A stretch of DNA of 64,000 nt from Streptococcus peroris ATCC 700780 (GCF_000187585.1 NZ_GL732463.1:1302944-1366943); one strand, 5' to 3'. Counted from the stretch's first letter, positions 33,399 to 42,834 are shown. A program made the numbers and translations. Notes: generated by a model from the sequence alone, not told the origin.

Positions 33399-35288
33399 AT
33401 GAAAAAGAAAAAATTAGGCATTTTTTCAATCATGCTTTTCGTGTTGACCACGATTCTCGCACTAAGCTTAACTAGAACTGCTGCAGAAACACCATCGGTC
33501 ACAGTTAGTGGTAAATTCGTTGATACCATTAATAATATTAATGTTACCAGTGAGAACGGAGGTAATATTGAAGACGGCGTTGGAAAATGGCAGAATTTTA
33601 GAATTAATGCAAACTATGATTTAGCTGGGAAAAATGTAAAGGCAGGAGATACGACAGATATTTCTATTTCCGACCCTCTAATCATTTCTTCACAAAGTTT
33701 TGAGATTCGTGACACTCAAACTAATCAAATTATTGCACATGCAACAGTTGATAAGGATAATAAAAAGATTTCATTAACATATACTGATTATGTTGAAAAT
33801 CATTCTGACACAAATGGTTCTTTTTACTTCTACGCTCAAGTAGATTATAAAAAACATCCAGAAGCTGGAGAAGTTCCGGTTCAAGTAACGGTTAACAACA
33901 AAACAACTGTTGTAGGGAAAGTGACATTTAAAGGGATTGGAAATTCAGAACCTAAATTGTTCGTTAAAATAAGTGATGTTCAGAAAGACCCAACATTAAT
34001 TAAATATGCAATTTCTGTCAATCAAAACAAACAAAATATTAAAGAAGTTACGGTAGAAGATCATTTACAATTTACGAATGCAGAATACGTAAAAGGTACT
34101 ATTCGCGTATATAAGGGAACCTTCTCTGATACTGACGGTTCATGGCAATTAAATGATACAGTAGATGTGACAGATCAACATACGGTAACGGTTAGTGATG
34201 ACGGTCAGTCTTTCACTGTTAACCTTGGAGATGTTACTGAAGCAGATCAATACCAAATTTTATATGACGTTCGCTTAAAATATACACCTGCCGATGGAGA
34301 AGTTTTAAAGAATGAGGCGACACTAAAAGGTAAAGGTGTTGTTATTAAACAAGCTGTTAACGCAGCAGCCATTCAAATTGCTGGTGGCTCAGGAGTAGGT
34401 TATGTATTTACGCTTCATATCCATAAAGTGAATGATGAAAATCAACCTCTTGCTGGAGCAAAATTCAAGGTGGTTCGTCAAGCCAATAATCAAGTGATTG
34501 GTGAATATGTAACGGATGCTAATGGTGATATTACTGTGAATGCCTTGTTAAAAGATAAATATATCTTAACTGAGTTACAAGCACCAGCAGGTTATACGAT
34601 TACTGTAGCAGATACTGAGGTAAATGCTGAAGATTTTAGCGGAACTGATCACTCGGCTACAAAAACAATCGTCAATCCAAAAGAACAACCAACGACGACA
34701 ACCACAACCACCACAACGACAACCACAACAACAACTACAACGACAGAAGCTCCGACAACCACAACAACAACGACGGAAGCTCCAACGACAACCACAACAA
34801 CAACGGAAGCTCCAACGACCACTACAACAACGACAACTGAGGCTCCAACGACAACTACAACAACAACGGAAGCTCCGACAACAACGACCACAACGACGGA
34901 AGCTCCAACGACAACTACAACAACAACGGAAGCTCCAACGACAACTACAACAACAACGGAAGCTCCAACGACAACTACAACAACAACGGAAGCTCCAACA
35001 ACCACAGTAACTGAGGCTCCAACAACGACTACAACGACAACAGAGGCTCCGACAACGACTACAACGACAACAGAAGCCCCAACTACAACCACCACAACAA
35101 CGACCACAACTGAAGGTCCAGGTTCAACCACTACAAGTACTACAGAAACACCAGAAGAATCCACCACCACAACAGAAGACAAACCAGGTCTTCCATTCAC
35201 TGGTGAAGCTACTGGAGTAGCGCTAGTATTTGCAGGTTTGGTTATCTTGGCTGGTACTATTGTAGTCAAACGTAAAATTTCTAAATAA
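33399..35288 (+). CDS. Threonine-stalk LPFTG adhesin, second copy with Cna-B domain
   Basis: A 629-residue surface protein paralogous in design to the preceding gene. A signal peptide (about 1-28) is followed by two Ig-like/collagen-binding-type domains (30 to about 325), with LIKYAISVNQNKQNIKEVTV typical of the second. A SpaA/Cna-B-type domain lies at about 340-425 (HIHKVNDENQPLAGAKFKVV ... LTELQAPAGYT), whose Lys, Glu and Asn suggest an internal isopeptide bond. A Thr-rich stalk from about 430 consists mainly of TEAP-separated poly-Thr. LPFTG is near 598. GGGGTAG precedes the ATG. Its ligand is unknown; collagen or other matrix binding would be a family-based guess. Confidence 0.83.
   Translation: MKKKKLGIFSIMLFVLTTILALSLTRTAAETPSVTVSGKFVDTINNINVTSENGGNIEDGVGKWQNFRINANYDLAGKNVKAGDTTDISISDPLIISSQSFEIRDTQTNQIIAHATVDKDNKKISLTYTDYVENHSDTNGSFYFYAQVDYKKHPEAGEVPVQVTVNNKTTVVGKVTFKGIGNSEPKLFVKISDVQKDPTLIKYAISVNQNKQNIKEVTVEDHLQFTNAEYVKGTIRVYKGTFSDTDGSWQLNDTVDVTDQHTVTVSDDGQSFTVNLGDVTEADQYQILYDVRLKYTPADGEVLKNEATLKGKGVVIKQAVNAAAIQIAGGSGVGYVFTLHIHKVNDENQPLAGAKFKVVRQANNQVIGEYVTDANGDITVNALLKDKYILTELQAPAGYTITVADTEVNAEDFSGTDHSATKTIVNPKEQPTTTTTTTTTTTTTTTTTTEAPTTTTTTTEAPTTTTTTTEAPTTTTTTTTEAPTTTTTTTEAPTTTTTTTEAPTTTTTTTEAPTTTTTTTEAPTTTTTTTEAPTTTVTEAPTTTTTTTEAPTTTTTTTEAPTTTTTTTTTTEGPGSTTTSTTETPEESTTTTEDKPGLPFTGEATGVALVFAGLVILAGTIVVKRKISK
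34687..35118 (+). repeat. Imperfect Thr/TEAP repeat tract of the second adhesin
   Basis: About 430 bases of degenerate ACN codons are punctuated by GAAGCTCCA-type Glu-Ala-Pro blocks at mostly 30-base spacing, with one TTTVTEAP unit like those of the neighbouring gene. Identical 30-base units recur around 34910-35000. Confidence 0.85.
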
Positions 35289-35311
35289 TATTAGATAAGA
35301 TCTTTTAGAAA

Positions 35312-35337
35312 GGAGAGAGCCTTGCTCTCCCCTTTTT
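35312..35337 (+). terminator. Terminator after the second Thr-stalk adhesin
   Basis: GGAGAG (35312-35317) pairs with CTCTCC (35325-35330) around a short loop, and CCTTTTTG follows. Confidence 0.8.
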
Positions 35338-35459
35338 GAAATATAAAAATGACGAAGTATTTAGATGTAGTCTATAATGATTATTTTTGAATATAGGGAA
35401 GTAAGTTGAAATCAGGAGAGAAATAGAAAATTGACTAAAACACATAGGAGAAATCAATC

Positions 35460-38399
35460 ATGAGAAATTGGTTAATACATTGGCAGAATATAAAGAGAAA
35501 TCATCTTAAGAGTATTCTTTATATGTATAGTGCCTTGCTACCAATGGCTATCATGCTAGTTGTCTGGTTTTTCATGGGTAGTTATCCCTTTGGAAATAAA
35601 AGTCTGATGGCAGTTGATTTTGGTCAACAGTATATTAGCTTTTTTGGTTTGCTTAAGAATGCGGTACTTTCGGGAGATTTAAGTAGTCTTACCTACTCTT
35701 TTACCAAATCAATCGGTGGTGATATGATTGGGTTATTGGGATATTATCTGATGAGTCCCTTCAATATTATTTATATACTTCTCCCAATCAAACACTTTGG
35801 GTTAGCAGTTTTTCTAACGATTTGGTTTAGATATGGCGTGATTGGTTTCTCTTTTGCTCACCTATTGATTAAGCGTTATAAAGGTGCAGTGTCGAAATAC
35901 TGGTTAGTTCCCTTGTTTTCGACAGCTTACGCTCTCTCGGGCATGTTGGTATCTTACCAAATGAATGTCATCTTTTATGATGCCATGTTCATGCTTCCTA
36001 TCGTTATCGTATACTTGGAGCAATTGTTGGATGGGAAAGCGGGCTATCCCTATGCCTTTGTTTTAGGTTTGACAGTGTTACTCCAATTTTACATGGGTTA
36101 TATGATCTCGATTTTTGTGGTTTTATATGCCTGTTACTATATTTCCCCACGTCTTGCAATTGAAGGGACTTGGAAAGTAAAACTAAAACATTACATGCAA
36201 CCTTTATGGGATGTCTTCTTATATTCTGTTTTAGGAGCAGCCACTGTTTCTGTTTTGCTTGTCCCCATATTTTTCAACCTGCTTGTAAGCAAGGGACAAG
36301 TTGGAGGAGCCATGACCTTCTCCATGGCTCTCCAGATTAATCCCTTGGATATTTTATCCAAATTAACGATTGGAGGTTATGATACGATATCAGGTTGGTC
36401 GTCTGGGCCAAACTTACCAAACATTTATATCGGGGCTCTCGGATTTATTGGCTTTATCTTATTTCTGACATCAAAAAAAATTCTCAAAGAAAGAAGAATG
36501 GCTGCTGGGGTAATCACTCTCATCTTTTTCGCTTCTTTTGAGAATGAATTTGTTAACAAAATTTGGCATATGGGCCAAAATCCTGCTGGGTTCTTTTTCC
36601 GATTTTCATGGCTTTTCTCTTTCTTTATGCTCATTCTAGCTTATCAAGTCTTGAAGGAGAAAATTGAAGTTTCTCGTCGGGGGAAATTACTGGCAGCTAC
36701 AGTATTAGCCTTATCAGCAATTTATCTCTATACAAAAGACTTTACCTATCTACCTAAAACTCAACCGAAAATCTTGACTCAGTTTATCGCAAATCATTTT
36801 GTTCTATTGATAGTGCTTCTAGTTGCTGGCATAATTGCGGTTTTTTATCTATACTGGAATCGCTCTTTCAAAACAAATAGAGAAAAGAAAATGATTTTGC
36901 TAGTCTCAACTTTAGTTCTTTCAGTATTGACTGTATTGTTGCGAACAGGTTATCTTTTTTCTCAAGCTATTTTAACGGCAGTTATTTATTTAGCCATTCT
37001 TGTCTTATTGCGTCCTAGGATGAACCGCATAACAGTCTACTTGTTGTCCATGTTGACAATATTTGAATTGGGCTACAATGCCTATCTATCACAAGTGACT
37101 TTTAGCTATGCAGAAGTAGATAAGTTTGTAGATGCGACGGTTTCCGTTAAACGCGTGACAGATAGTGTTCAAGAACATGCAGATCAACCTTTTTATCGTA
37201 TTGCTAGTACATTTGCCTATTCGCGGACAACTCCATCACTTGTTGGGTATCCAGGATTGAGTACTTTTAGCTCAAGTTTGGAGAAATCTACTATGGATTT
37301 ATTTGCCTATTTGGGAGATCAAGGGAGTAATGCGGCAACAGAATATGAAAATGGGACTCCACTGACTGATGCCTTGTATGGCATTCGTTATTACATGGAT
37401 ATTAAGGATATTGATCAACAGGAGAAGGAAAATCATCCTGAAAGAATGTACTTTTATCGCTTTGCAAGCCGTTTTGATATGCACCGTTATTTTACTGATA
37501 AAGTATATGAGGATGAACGCTATATTGTATACGAAAATCCAAATTCTTTCCCACTGGCCTTTGGCACAAATGAATTGGTTAAAGGTATCCAGTTTGACTT
37601 AAATAATGCTGTGAAAAACCAAAACAACATTCTCAACTCTATGGAGGGAATTCAAAAAAATCAGGAGAATTCTGTTGAGTATTTTAAGCCTCTAGCCTTC
37701 AGTGCGGTTGAAACTGAAAATCTAGTAGAAGAAGACGTGAATAAAGAAAAGGGTACAGCAATTTACAAACGTAAGGATTCCAGTAAAGAAGCAATCGTTC
37801 GTTACCACATCACTCCTCAAACGGATTTGACTTATTACTTTTTTGTACCAGCTTCTCTTAATTCGGAAAAAGAATATTCAGTATTGTTAAACGGTAAATG
37901 GTTCACTCATTCTAAGAGAAACACACAGCGTCAACTTTGGCAGATTGCTGATAATGCAGCAGGGAAAGAGACTGTCTTAGAGTTCCGCCTTAAGACAGAT
38001 AAGGTAGACCTTTCATATGCAGGGCTTTATCGTGCAGATGTAGATCAAATTCAAAAGGTATTAGAAAAGAGAAAAGCTCAAGGTTTACGGGTTGAGAAGT
38101 TCTCAAATACTCATATTATAGGTTCTGTTGATATCACAGATGATAGCCAATTTATGATGACTTCGATTCCATATAGTGCAGGTTGGAAAGTAAAAGTGGA
38201 TGGCAAGGATGTTCCAACTTCAAAAACGTGGAATAGTCTCTTGTCCTTTCCAATTACTTCTGGACAGCATAGAGTCGAGTTCGTCTTCTCGCAAAAAGGT
38301 ATTTTTATGGGGGGAATACTCTCCTTGATAAGTATCACAATCTTATGCATCGATAGAAGATATTATAAAAAGAAGGCTAAGCTCATCTCTCAAGATTAA
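35460..38399 (+). CDS. YfhO-family polytopic membrane protein
   Basis: A 979-residue protein of the YfhO family with about 13-14 transmembrane helices in the first two thirds, a large extracytoplasmic C-terminal domain (about 560-950) and a final helix. The first loop contains VDFGQQYISFF, the conserved Asp motif of GT-C-type glycosyltransferases. Some YfhO members decorate lipoteichoic acid with sugars in Bacillus and Listeria; the role here is inferred. It follows the two adhesin genes after a terminator and possibly has its own promoter (TATAAT at 35373-35378). A link to glycosylation of the neighbouring Thr-rich stalks is possible but unsupported. Confidence 0.85.
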   Translation: MRNWLIHWQNIKRNHLKSILYMYSALLPMAIMLVVWFFMGSYPFGNKSLMAVDFGQQYISFFGLLKNAVLSGDLSSLTYSFTKSIGGDMIGLLGYYLMSPFNIIYILLPIKHFGLAVFLTIWFRYGVIGFSFAHLLIKRYKGAVSKYWLVPLFSTAYALSGMLVSYQMNVIFYDAMFMLPIVIVYLEQLLDGKAGYPYAFVLGLTVLLQFYMGYMISIFVVLYACYYISPRLAIEGTWKVKLKHYMQPLWDVFLYSVLGAATVSVLLVPIFFNLLVSKGQVGGAMTFSMALQINPLDILSKLTIGGYDTISGWSSGPNLPNIYIGALGFIGFILFLTSKKILKERRMAAGVITLIFFASFENEFVNKIWHMGQNPAGFFFRFSWLFSFFMLILAYQVLKEKIEVSRRGKLLAATVLALSAIYLYTKDFTYLPKTQPKILTQFIANHFVLLIVLLVAGIIAVFYLYWNRSFKTNREKKMILLVSTLVLSVLTVLLRTGYLFSQAILTAVIYLAILVLLRPRMNRITVYLLSMLTIFELGYNAYLSQVTFSYAEVDKFVDATVSVKRVTDSVQEHADQPFYRIASTFAYSRTTPSLVGYPGLSTFSSSLEKSTMDLFAYLGDQGSNAATEYENGTPLTDALYGIRYYMDIKDIDQQEKENHPERMYFYRFASRFDMHRYFTDKVYEDERYIVYENPNSFPLAFGTNELVKGIQFDLNNAVKNQNNILNSMEGIQKNQENSVEYFKPLAFSAVETENLVEEDVNKEKGTAIYKRKDSSKEAIVRYHITPQTDLTYYFFVPASLNSEKEYSVLLNGKWFTHSKRNTQRQLWQIADNAAGKETVLEFRLKTDKVDLSYAGLYRADVDQIQKVLEKRKAQGLRVEKFSNTHIIGSVDITDDSQFMMTSIPYSAGWKVKVDGKDVPTSKTWNSLLSFPITSGQHRVEFVFSQKGIFMGGILSLISITILCIDRRYYKKKAKLISQD

Positions 38400-38443
38400 G
38401 AAACTGAGGGACGGCGATTTTCTTCAAGCTAAGTATTAATCTT

Positions 38444-38470
38444 GGTCAGGATACCATTCCTGACCTTTTT
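38444..38470 (+). terminator. yfhO terminator
   Basis: GGTCAGGA (38444-38451) pairs perfectly with TCCTGACC (38458-38465), and T5 follows. Confidence 0.93.
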
Positions 38471-38500
38471 CTTTTGCAAAATGACAAAAATCTTAAACTT

Positions 38501-38543
38501 TTTGACAAATATACTTGTCAAAAATAAAAAGATATGTTACAAT
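38501..38543 (+). promoter_or_regulatory. Promoter with palindromic operator of the XRE operon
   Basis: TTGTCA (38515-38520), a 17-base spacer and an extended -10 TGTTACAAT (38535-38543) form the promoter. A palindrome, TTTGACAA-atatac-TTGTCAAA (38501-38522), has perfect 8-bp arms and covers the -35. It is a convincing operator, most simply for the XRE repressor encoded just downstream. Confidence 0.78.
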
Positions 38544-38576
38544 GAAATCAAGATAAGAACAAAGGAGAAAAAAGAC

Positions 38577-38780
38577 ATGCTAAAAAATCGTCTAAAAGAG
38601 CTTCGGGCTCGCGATGGCCTGAATCAAACAGAACTGGCCAAACTAGCTGGCGTGTCCAGGCAAACCATCAGTTTGCTAGAACGGGATGAGTACACGCCAT
38701 CCATTGTCATTGCCCTGAAGATTGCTCAGATATTCCATGAGCCAGTCGAGTCGGTCTTTCGCTTAGAGGAGGATGAGTGA
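38577..38780 (+). CDS. Small XRE-family transcriptional regulator
   Basis: A 67-residue single-domain helix-turn-helix protein: RLKELRARDGLNQTELAKLA, then GVSRQTISLLERDEYTPS. Proteins of this compact type (YgzD/XRE-like) often control an operon of membrane proteins. The ATG at 38577 follows AAAGGAG. Its stop overlaps the next start, so it heads a six-gene operon and probably represses it through the palindrome at 38501-38522. Confidence 0.9.
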   Translation: MLKNRLKELRARDGLNQTELAKLAGVSRQTISLLERDEYTPSIVIALKIAQIFHEPVESVFRLEEDE

Positions 38781-38983
38781 TGAACAAGTATAAAGTGATT
38801 TATTATCTTAGTATTCTTGTGTTTATTGCAAATACCTTTGTTATGATTGGAAGTCTATTTGGTTGGTTTACAATTGTGGAAAGTAAGTACCTCTTCTGGA
38901 TTAATATAGTTCTATTATTAGTCTTTAGATGGGTAGAGAAAAAGATAAAGTTTAAAGAGATCGTAAAAGGAGAAAAGCTATGA
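38780..38983 (+). CDS. Small two-helix membrane protein, unknown
   Basis: A 67-residue protein with two hydrophobic helices (about 7-28 and 35-52) and a Lys-rich C-terminus. No family is recognised. The start at 38780 overlaps the XRE stop by one base, with GGAGGATGAG as ribosome site; a GTG one codon earlier is also possible. It overlaps the following PspC gene by four bases. Confidence 0.7.
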   Translation: MNKYKVIYYLSILVFIANTFVMIGSLFGWFTIVESKYLFWINIVLLLVFRWVEKKIKFKEIVKGEKL

Positions 38984-39330
38984 AAGAGTTTTTAGCAGGT
39001 TTTCAAGTAGATACTGAGCACAAAGAACTTGCAGGTGTGTGTGCAGGTTTAGGAAATTATTTTAACATCCAAGCCAATATCGTTCGTTTGGTGACAGTCT
39101 TCTTGTTTCTCTCTTCTACGGAGATTGGGATTATAACAGTAACTCTCTATGCCTATCTAGCAGGTTGGATTGGTAATGAACCCTTGGGGGATGGAGCAAA
39201 AAAAGCTAGAAACCAAGCTATTCTCTTACTTGCTGTTTGTTTGATTTTGGTGTCACTTGGAACAGAAGGCTTGACCGCTATCTTCGAATCAGGAAAAGCT
39301 TTTGGTCAGTGGTTGTCTGGCTTGTTTTAG
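38980..39330 (+). CDS. PspC-domain membrane protein
   Basis: A 116-residue protein with an N-terminal PspC domain (about residues 10-65): HKELAGVCAGLGNYFNIQ is the family signature, followed by a membrane helix. A second helix lies near 77-95. In other bacteria PspC proteins take part in envelope-stress sensing. Here it sits in an XRE-controlled operon of small membrane proteins. AAAAGGAG lies in the previous gene. Confidence 0.85.
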   Translation: MKEFLAGFQVDTEHKELAGVCAGLGNYFNIQANIVRLVTVFLFLSSTEIGIITVTLYAYLAGWIGNEPLGDGAKKARNQAILLLAVCLILVSLGTEGLTAIFESGKAFGQWLSGLF

Positions 39331-39344
39331 AAAGAGGTTTAAAG

Positions 39345-40046
39345 ATGGAAAAGAAACAAATCATTTTTGCACTGAAGATTTTTCTTGCAAGTGTTTTATT
39401 AGGAATATTTGCTGGTTTCCTTGGTCTTAATCCTTTAGGGATCAGTCAAGAGCAAGTAATCATTACCTCGTACTCAATTTTTCTTGGTCTAGGGATGCTT
39501 ACGGTGATTCTGACATTTTATTTCACTAGAAAAAGTCATCAGGCATATCAGAGCTATCAAAGAGAAGAAGAGGATGAAGGAAATGAGCAAGACTACCTTG
39601 CTACGTATCGCTTCTTAGATTATGCTACAGTAGCTTGGAATGTTTGCCAAATTAGTATGCTATCCTGCCTACTGATAGATTTAGGAGGTTTAGGCCCATC
39701 AGCAGCATCCTTACTTTTGATAGTTTTAGGTGTCTGGGCGGGTGCTTACTGTCTAAAAATCACCAGCAAGATTCGTAACTACAAACTTTCTGTTACGGCG
39801 ACGCCTAAGGAAGTTTTGGAATACCTCGATACTTATGATGAGGGAGAAAAACAGGCTGAAATGGAAGAAGCTTACTTGATCTTGTTCAAGGTCAATCAGA
39901 TCCTCATTCCTGGTATCTATGTTGTCCTAGTAGTTCTATCTTTAGTATTAGGTCAAGTACAGTTGGTTGCTCTGCTTGTAGCAGTTGTCATCCATTTGTA
40001 TATCAATGTTGCACAATTGCGCAAAACAAAACGTTATTTCAAATAG
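39345..40046 (+). CDS. DUF3169-family membrane protein
   Basis: A 233-residue protein with about six transmembrane helices that I assign to DUF3169, a family found in streptococci next to XRE regulators. A charged loop (QREEEDEGNEQD) follows helix 2. The start at 39345 has AGAGGTTT upstream; upstream in-frame codons overlap the PspC gene and are unlikely. The function is unknown. Confidence 0.7.
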   Translation: MEKKQIIFALKIFLASVLLGIFAGFLGLNPLGISQEQVIITSYSIFLGLGMLTVILTFYFTRKSHQAYQSYQREEEDEGNEQDYLATYRFLDYATVAWNVCQISMLSCLLIDLGGLGPSAASLLLIVLGVWAGAYCLKITSKIRNYKLSVTATPKEVLEYLDTYDEGEKQAEMEEAYLILFKVNQILIPGIYVVLVVLSLVLGQVQLVALLVAVVIHLYINVAQLRKTKRYFK

Positions 40047-40055
40047 GAGAATATT

Positions 40056-40697
40056 ATGAAAACACTTCAAAATATTGGCTGGTTTGTCCTTGCTTTCTTA
40101 TCATTTCTTATGGTCTATAGTTTTATTCAGGGTGTAGCTCTGCTTGGTCTCGGCGCAGGAGTACCTATTTATGGTATTCTTCCACTTTATATTCTATTAG
40201 CAGGCGTATACTGTTTCTTCGTATATAAGTGGTATAAAATGTCACCTGTAACGATTGGAACAACTGGATTTAATCGATACATCTGGTTACCTGCCTTGGT
40301 ATGGTTTCTAGTCATTGTTGCTCAATTCTTTTTACCAGAAGAACCATCTGCCAATCAACAGATTATAACTGAATTAGCTTTAGAACAACCAATTTTCTCT
40401 TTCTTTTTAATTGTTGTCTTTGCTCCCCTGACAGAAGAGCTGATTTTTCGAGGAATGCTGGCTTGCTTCCTCTTCCCAAAACAAGATAATGTTAAGCAGA
40501 CAGCCCTCTTTCTACTAGTAACAAGCATCATTTTTGCACTTGTTCATTTCCCTGGCACTCCACAACAATTCCTGGTTTATGCTTCACTTGGTTTTAGCTT
40601 GGGCTTGGCTTATATCAGTAAGGGTGGTTTGGCTTATAGTATGTCTCTTCATGCCTTGAATAATTTAATCGGATTTTTAATGATAGTCATGCTATAA
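40056..40697 (+). CDS. CPBP-family intramembrane metalloprotease
   Basis: A 213-residue membrane protein of the CAAX protease/bacteriocin-processing (Abi) family. The three motifs are visible: EELIFRG (EE-x-x-x-R), FALVHFPG (F-x-x-x-H) and the C-terminal HALNN. In lactic acid bacteria such proteins serve in self-immunity to bacteriocins or in processing; no bacteriocin gene is nearby. AGGAGAATATT precedes the ATG. Confidence 0.88.
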   Translation: MKTLQNIGWFVLAFLSFLMVYSFIQGVALLGLGAGVPIYGILPLYILLAGVYCFFVYKWYKMSPVTIGTTGFNRYIWLPALVWFLVIVAQFFLPEEPSANQQIITELALEQPIFSFFLIVVFAPLTEELIFRGMLACFLFPKQDNVKQTALFLLVTSIIFALVHFPGTPQQFLVYASLGFSLGLAYISKGGLAYSMSLHALNNLIGFLMIVML

Positions 40698-40715
40698 TAG
40701 ACTCAGGAGGAAGTC

Positions 40716-40931
40716 ATGAAACGAGTGATATTATTAGCAGTGATTCAGGCAGTCGTTCTCTTCTTTGTCATTGGGGCACTTGCCTATGGGTTTAAGGGAG
40801 ATTTCTTTTATAACTATCTAGCAGTTATCTTTGCACCTATCGCAGGAATTTTGCGATTTGCGACAGCTTATGCAACGGAGATTGTTCTCCCTAAAAAGGC
40901 AGCAGAGATTGCTGAAAAACGTAAAAAATAA
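40716..40931 (+). CDS. Small membrane protein, unknown
   Basis: A 71-residue protein with two hydrophobic helices (about 4-25 and 30-50) and a basic C-terminus ending KRKK. It is the last gene of the XRE operon, after a CAGGAGG ribosome site and before a strong terminator. No family is recognised. Confidence 0.7.
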   Translation: MKRVILLAVIQAVVLFFVIGALAYGFKGDFFYNYLAVIFAPIAGILRFATAYATEIVLPKKAAEIAEKRKK

Positions 40932-40940
40932 AGAAATACT

Positions 40941-40971
40941 AAATCCAGCGAATGACTTTGCTGGATTTTTT
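40941..40971 (+). terminator. XRE operon terminator
   Basis: AAATCCAGC (40941-40949) pairs with GCTGGATTT (40960-40968), and more Ts follow. Confidence 0.92.
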
Positions 40972-41032
40972 CATTTACAAGAGGATTCTTCTCAACTTTT
41001 CTGACCATTTTCATGAAGAGACTGCGCTTTTA

Positions 41033-41041
41033 TGGTAAAAT
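41033..41041 (+). promoter_or_regulatory. aspS extended -10 promoter
   Basis: TGGTAAAAT (41033-41041) lies 30 bases before the aspS start, without a clear -35. Confidence 0.6.
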
Positions 41042-41070
41042 AGTAACAGAATAAAAGGAGAGAGAAAGAA

Positions 41071-42834
41071 ATGAAACGTAGTATGTACGCAGGTCGTGTT
41101 CGTGCTGAACACATCGGACAAGAAATCACATTGAAAGGTTGGGTTGCTCGTCGTCGTGACCTTGGTGGTTTGATTTTTATCGATCTTCGTGACCGTGAAG
41201 GAATCATGCAATTGGTTATCAATCCTGAAAAAGTTTCAGCAGAGGTGATGGCAACAGCTGAAAGCCTTCGTAGTGAATATGTCATCGAGGTGACTGGTCA
41301 AGTGGCTGCACGTGAGCAAGCCAATGACAAGTTGGCTACTGGAGCAGTTGAGCTCAATGTAACAGCTCTTACAGTGCTTAACACTGCCAAAACAACTCCA
41401 TTTGAAATCAAGGATGGTATCGAAGCAAACGACGATACGCGTCTACGTTACCGTTATCTAGACCTTCGTCGTCCAGAAATGCTAAAAAACCTCAAACTTC
41501 GTGCCAAGGTAACCCATTCAATCCGTAACTACTTGGATGAGTTGGAATTTATCGATGTAGAAACGCCATTCCTTTCAAAGTCAACACCAGAAGGGGCGCG
41601 TGACTATTTGGTACCATCTCGTGTCAATAAAGGGCATTTCTACGCTCTTCCTCAAAGCCCACAGTTAACGAAACAATTGTTGATGAATGCTGGTTTTGAC
41701 CGTTATTACCAAATTGTCAAATGCTTCCGTGACGAAGACTTGCGTGGAGACCGTCAACCTGAATTTACCCAGGTTGACTTGGAAACTTCATTCCTGACTG
41801 AGCAAGAAATTCAAGACATCACAGAAGGCTTGATAGCGCGCGTAATGAAGGAAACAAAAGGCATCGAAGTAACACTGCCATTTCCTCGTATGAAGTATGA
41901 TGATGCCATGGCGCTTTATGGCTCTGACAAACCTGACACTCGCTTTGACATGTTGCTTCAGGACTTGACAGAAGTTGTCAAGGGTGTAGATTTCAAAGTC
42001 TTCTCAGAAGCCCCTGCGGTAAAAGCAATCGTAGTCAAAGGTGCAGCAGACAACTACTCACGTAAAGACATCGACAAGATGACAGAAGTAGCCAAACAAT
42101 ACGGCGCTAAAGGCCTTGCTTGGATTAAGGTTGCTGACGGCGAATTAAATGGTCCAGTTGCTAAGTTCTTGACTGGTATTCAGGAAGATTTGACAGCTGC
42201 GCTTGGCCTTGAAGATAAGGACTTGGTACTCTTTGTTGCTGACACGCTTGACGTAGCCAATGCTATACTTGGCGCCCTTCGTGGACGTATTGCTAAAGAA
42301 CTAGGCTTGATTGATAATGACAAATTCAACTTCCTTTGGGTTGTTGATTGGCCAATGTTTGAATGGTCTGAGGAAGAAGGTCGTTACATGAGTGCCCACC
42401 ATCCATTTACATTGCCACAGGCAGAGACAGCTCATGAACTTGAAGGAGATTTGGCTAAGGTTCGTGCTGTTGCCTATGATATCGTCTTGAACGGTTATGA
42501 ACTTGGTGGTGGTAGCCTTCGTATCAACCAAAAAGAGCTCCAAGAACGGATGTTTAAGGCTCTTGGCTTCTCAGCAGAGGAAGCAAATGCTCAGTTTGGT
42601 TTCCTTTTGGAAGCTATGGACTATGGTTTCCCACCACATGGAGGTTTGGCTATTGGGCTTGACCGCTTTGTCATGTTATTAGCAGGTGAAGATAATATTC
42701 GTGAAGTGATTGCCTTCCCTAAAAATAATAAAGCAATCGATCCAATGACGCAAGCCCCATCAACAGTATCTCTTAAACAACTAGAAGAACTTAATCTACA
42801 AGTAGAACAAGATGAAACAAATGAAACTAACTAA
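41071..42834 (+). CDS. aspS: Aspartyl-tRNA synthetase
   Basis: A 587-residue class IIb synthetase. An N-terminal OB-fold anticodon domain ([21 protein letters not shown]) is followed by the catalytic domain with motif 2 ([16 protein letters not shown]), the bacterial GAD insertion (about 290-410), and motif 3 ([13 protein letters not shown]). AAAGGAGAG precedes the ATG. Its last 23 bases overlap the yitT-like gene. Confidence 0.97.
   Translation: MKRSMYAGRVRAEHIGQEITLKGWVARRRDLGGLIFIDLRDREGIMQLVINPEKVSAEVMATAESLRSEYVIEVTGQVAAREQANDKLATGAVELNVTALTVLNTAKTTPFEIKDGIEANDDTRLRYRYLDLRRPEMLKNLKLRAKVTHSIRNYLDELEFIDVETPFLSKSTPEGARDYLVPSRVNKGHFYALPQSPQLTKQLLMNAGFDRYYQIVKCFRDEDLRGDRQPEFTQVDLETSFLTEQEIQDITEGLIARVMKETKGIEVTLPFPRMKYDDAMALYGSDKPDTRFDMLLQDLTEVVKGVDFKVFSEAPAVKAIVVKGAADNYSRKDIDKMTEVAKQYGAKGLAWIKVADGELNGPVAKFLTGIQEDLTAALGLEDKDLVLFVADTLDVANAILGALRGRIAKELGLIDNDKFNFLWVVDWPMFEWSEEEGRYMSAHHPFTLPQAETAHELEGDLAKVRAVAYDIVLNGYELGGGSLRINQKELQERMFKALGFSAEEANAQFGFLLEAMDYGFPPHGGLAIGLDRFVMLLAGEDNIREVIAFPKNNKAIDPMTQAPSTVSLKQLEELNLQVEQDETNETN

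Noticed and set aside
34649-35269. Minus-strand Val-rich frame opposite the second Thr stalk, and a plus-strand Gln/Arg-rich frame at 34624-35010
   Set aside because: Both are out-of-frame readings of the same low-complexity tract with no promoter or ribosome site.
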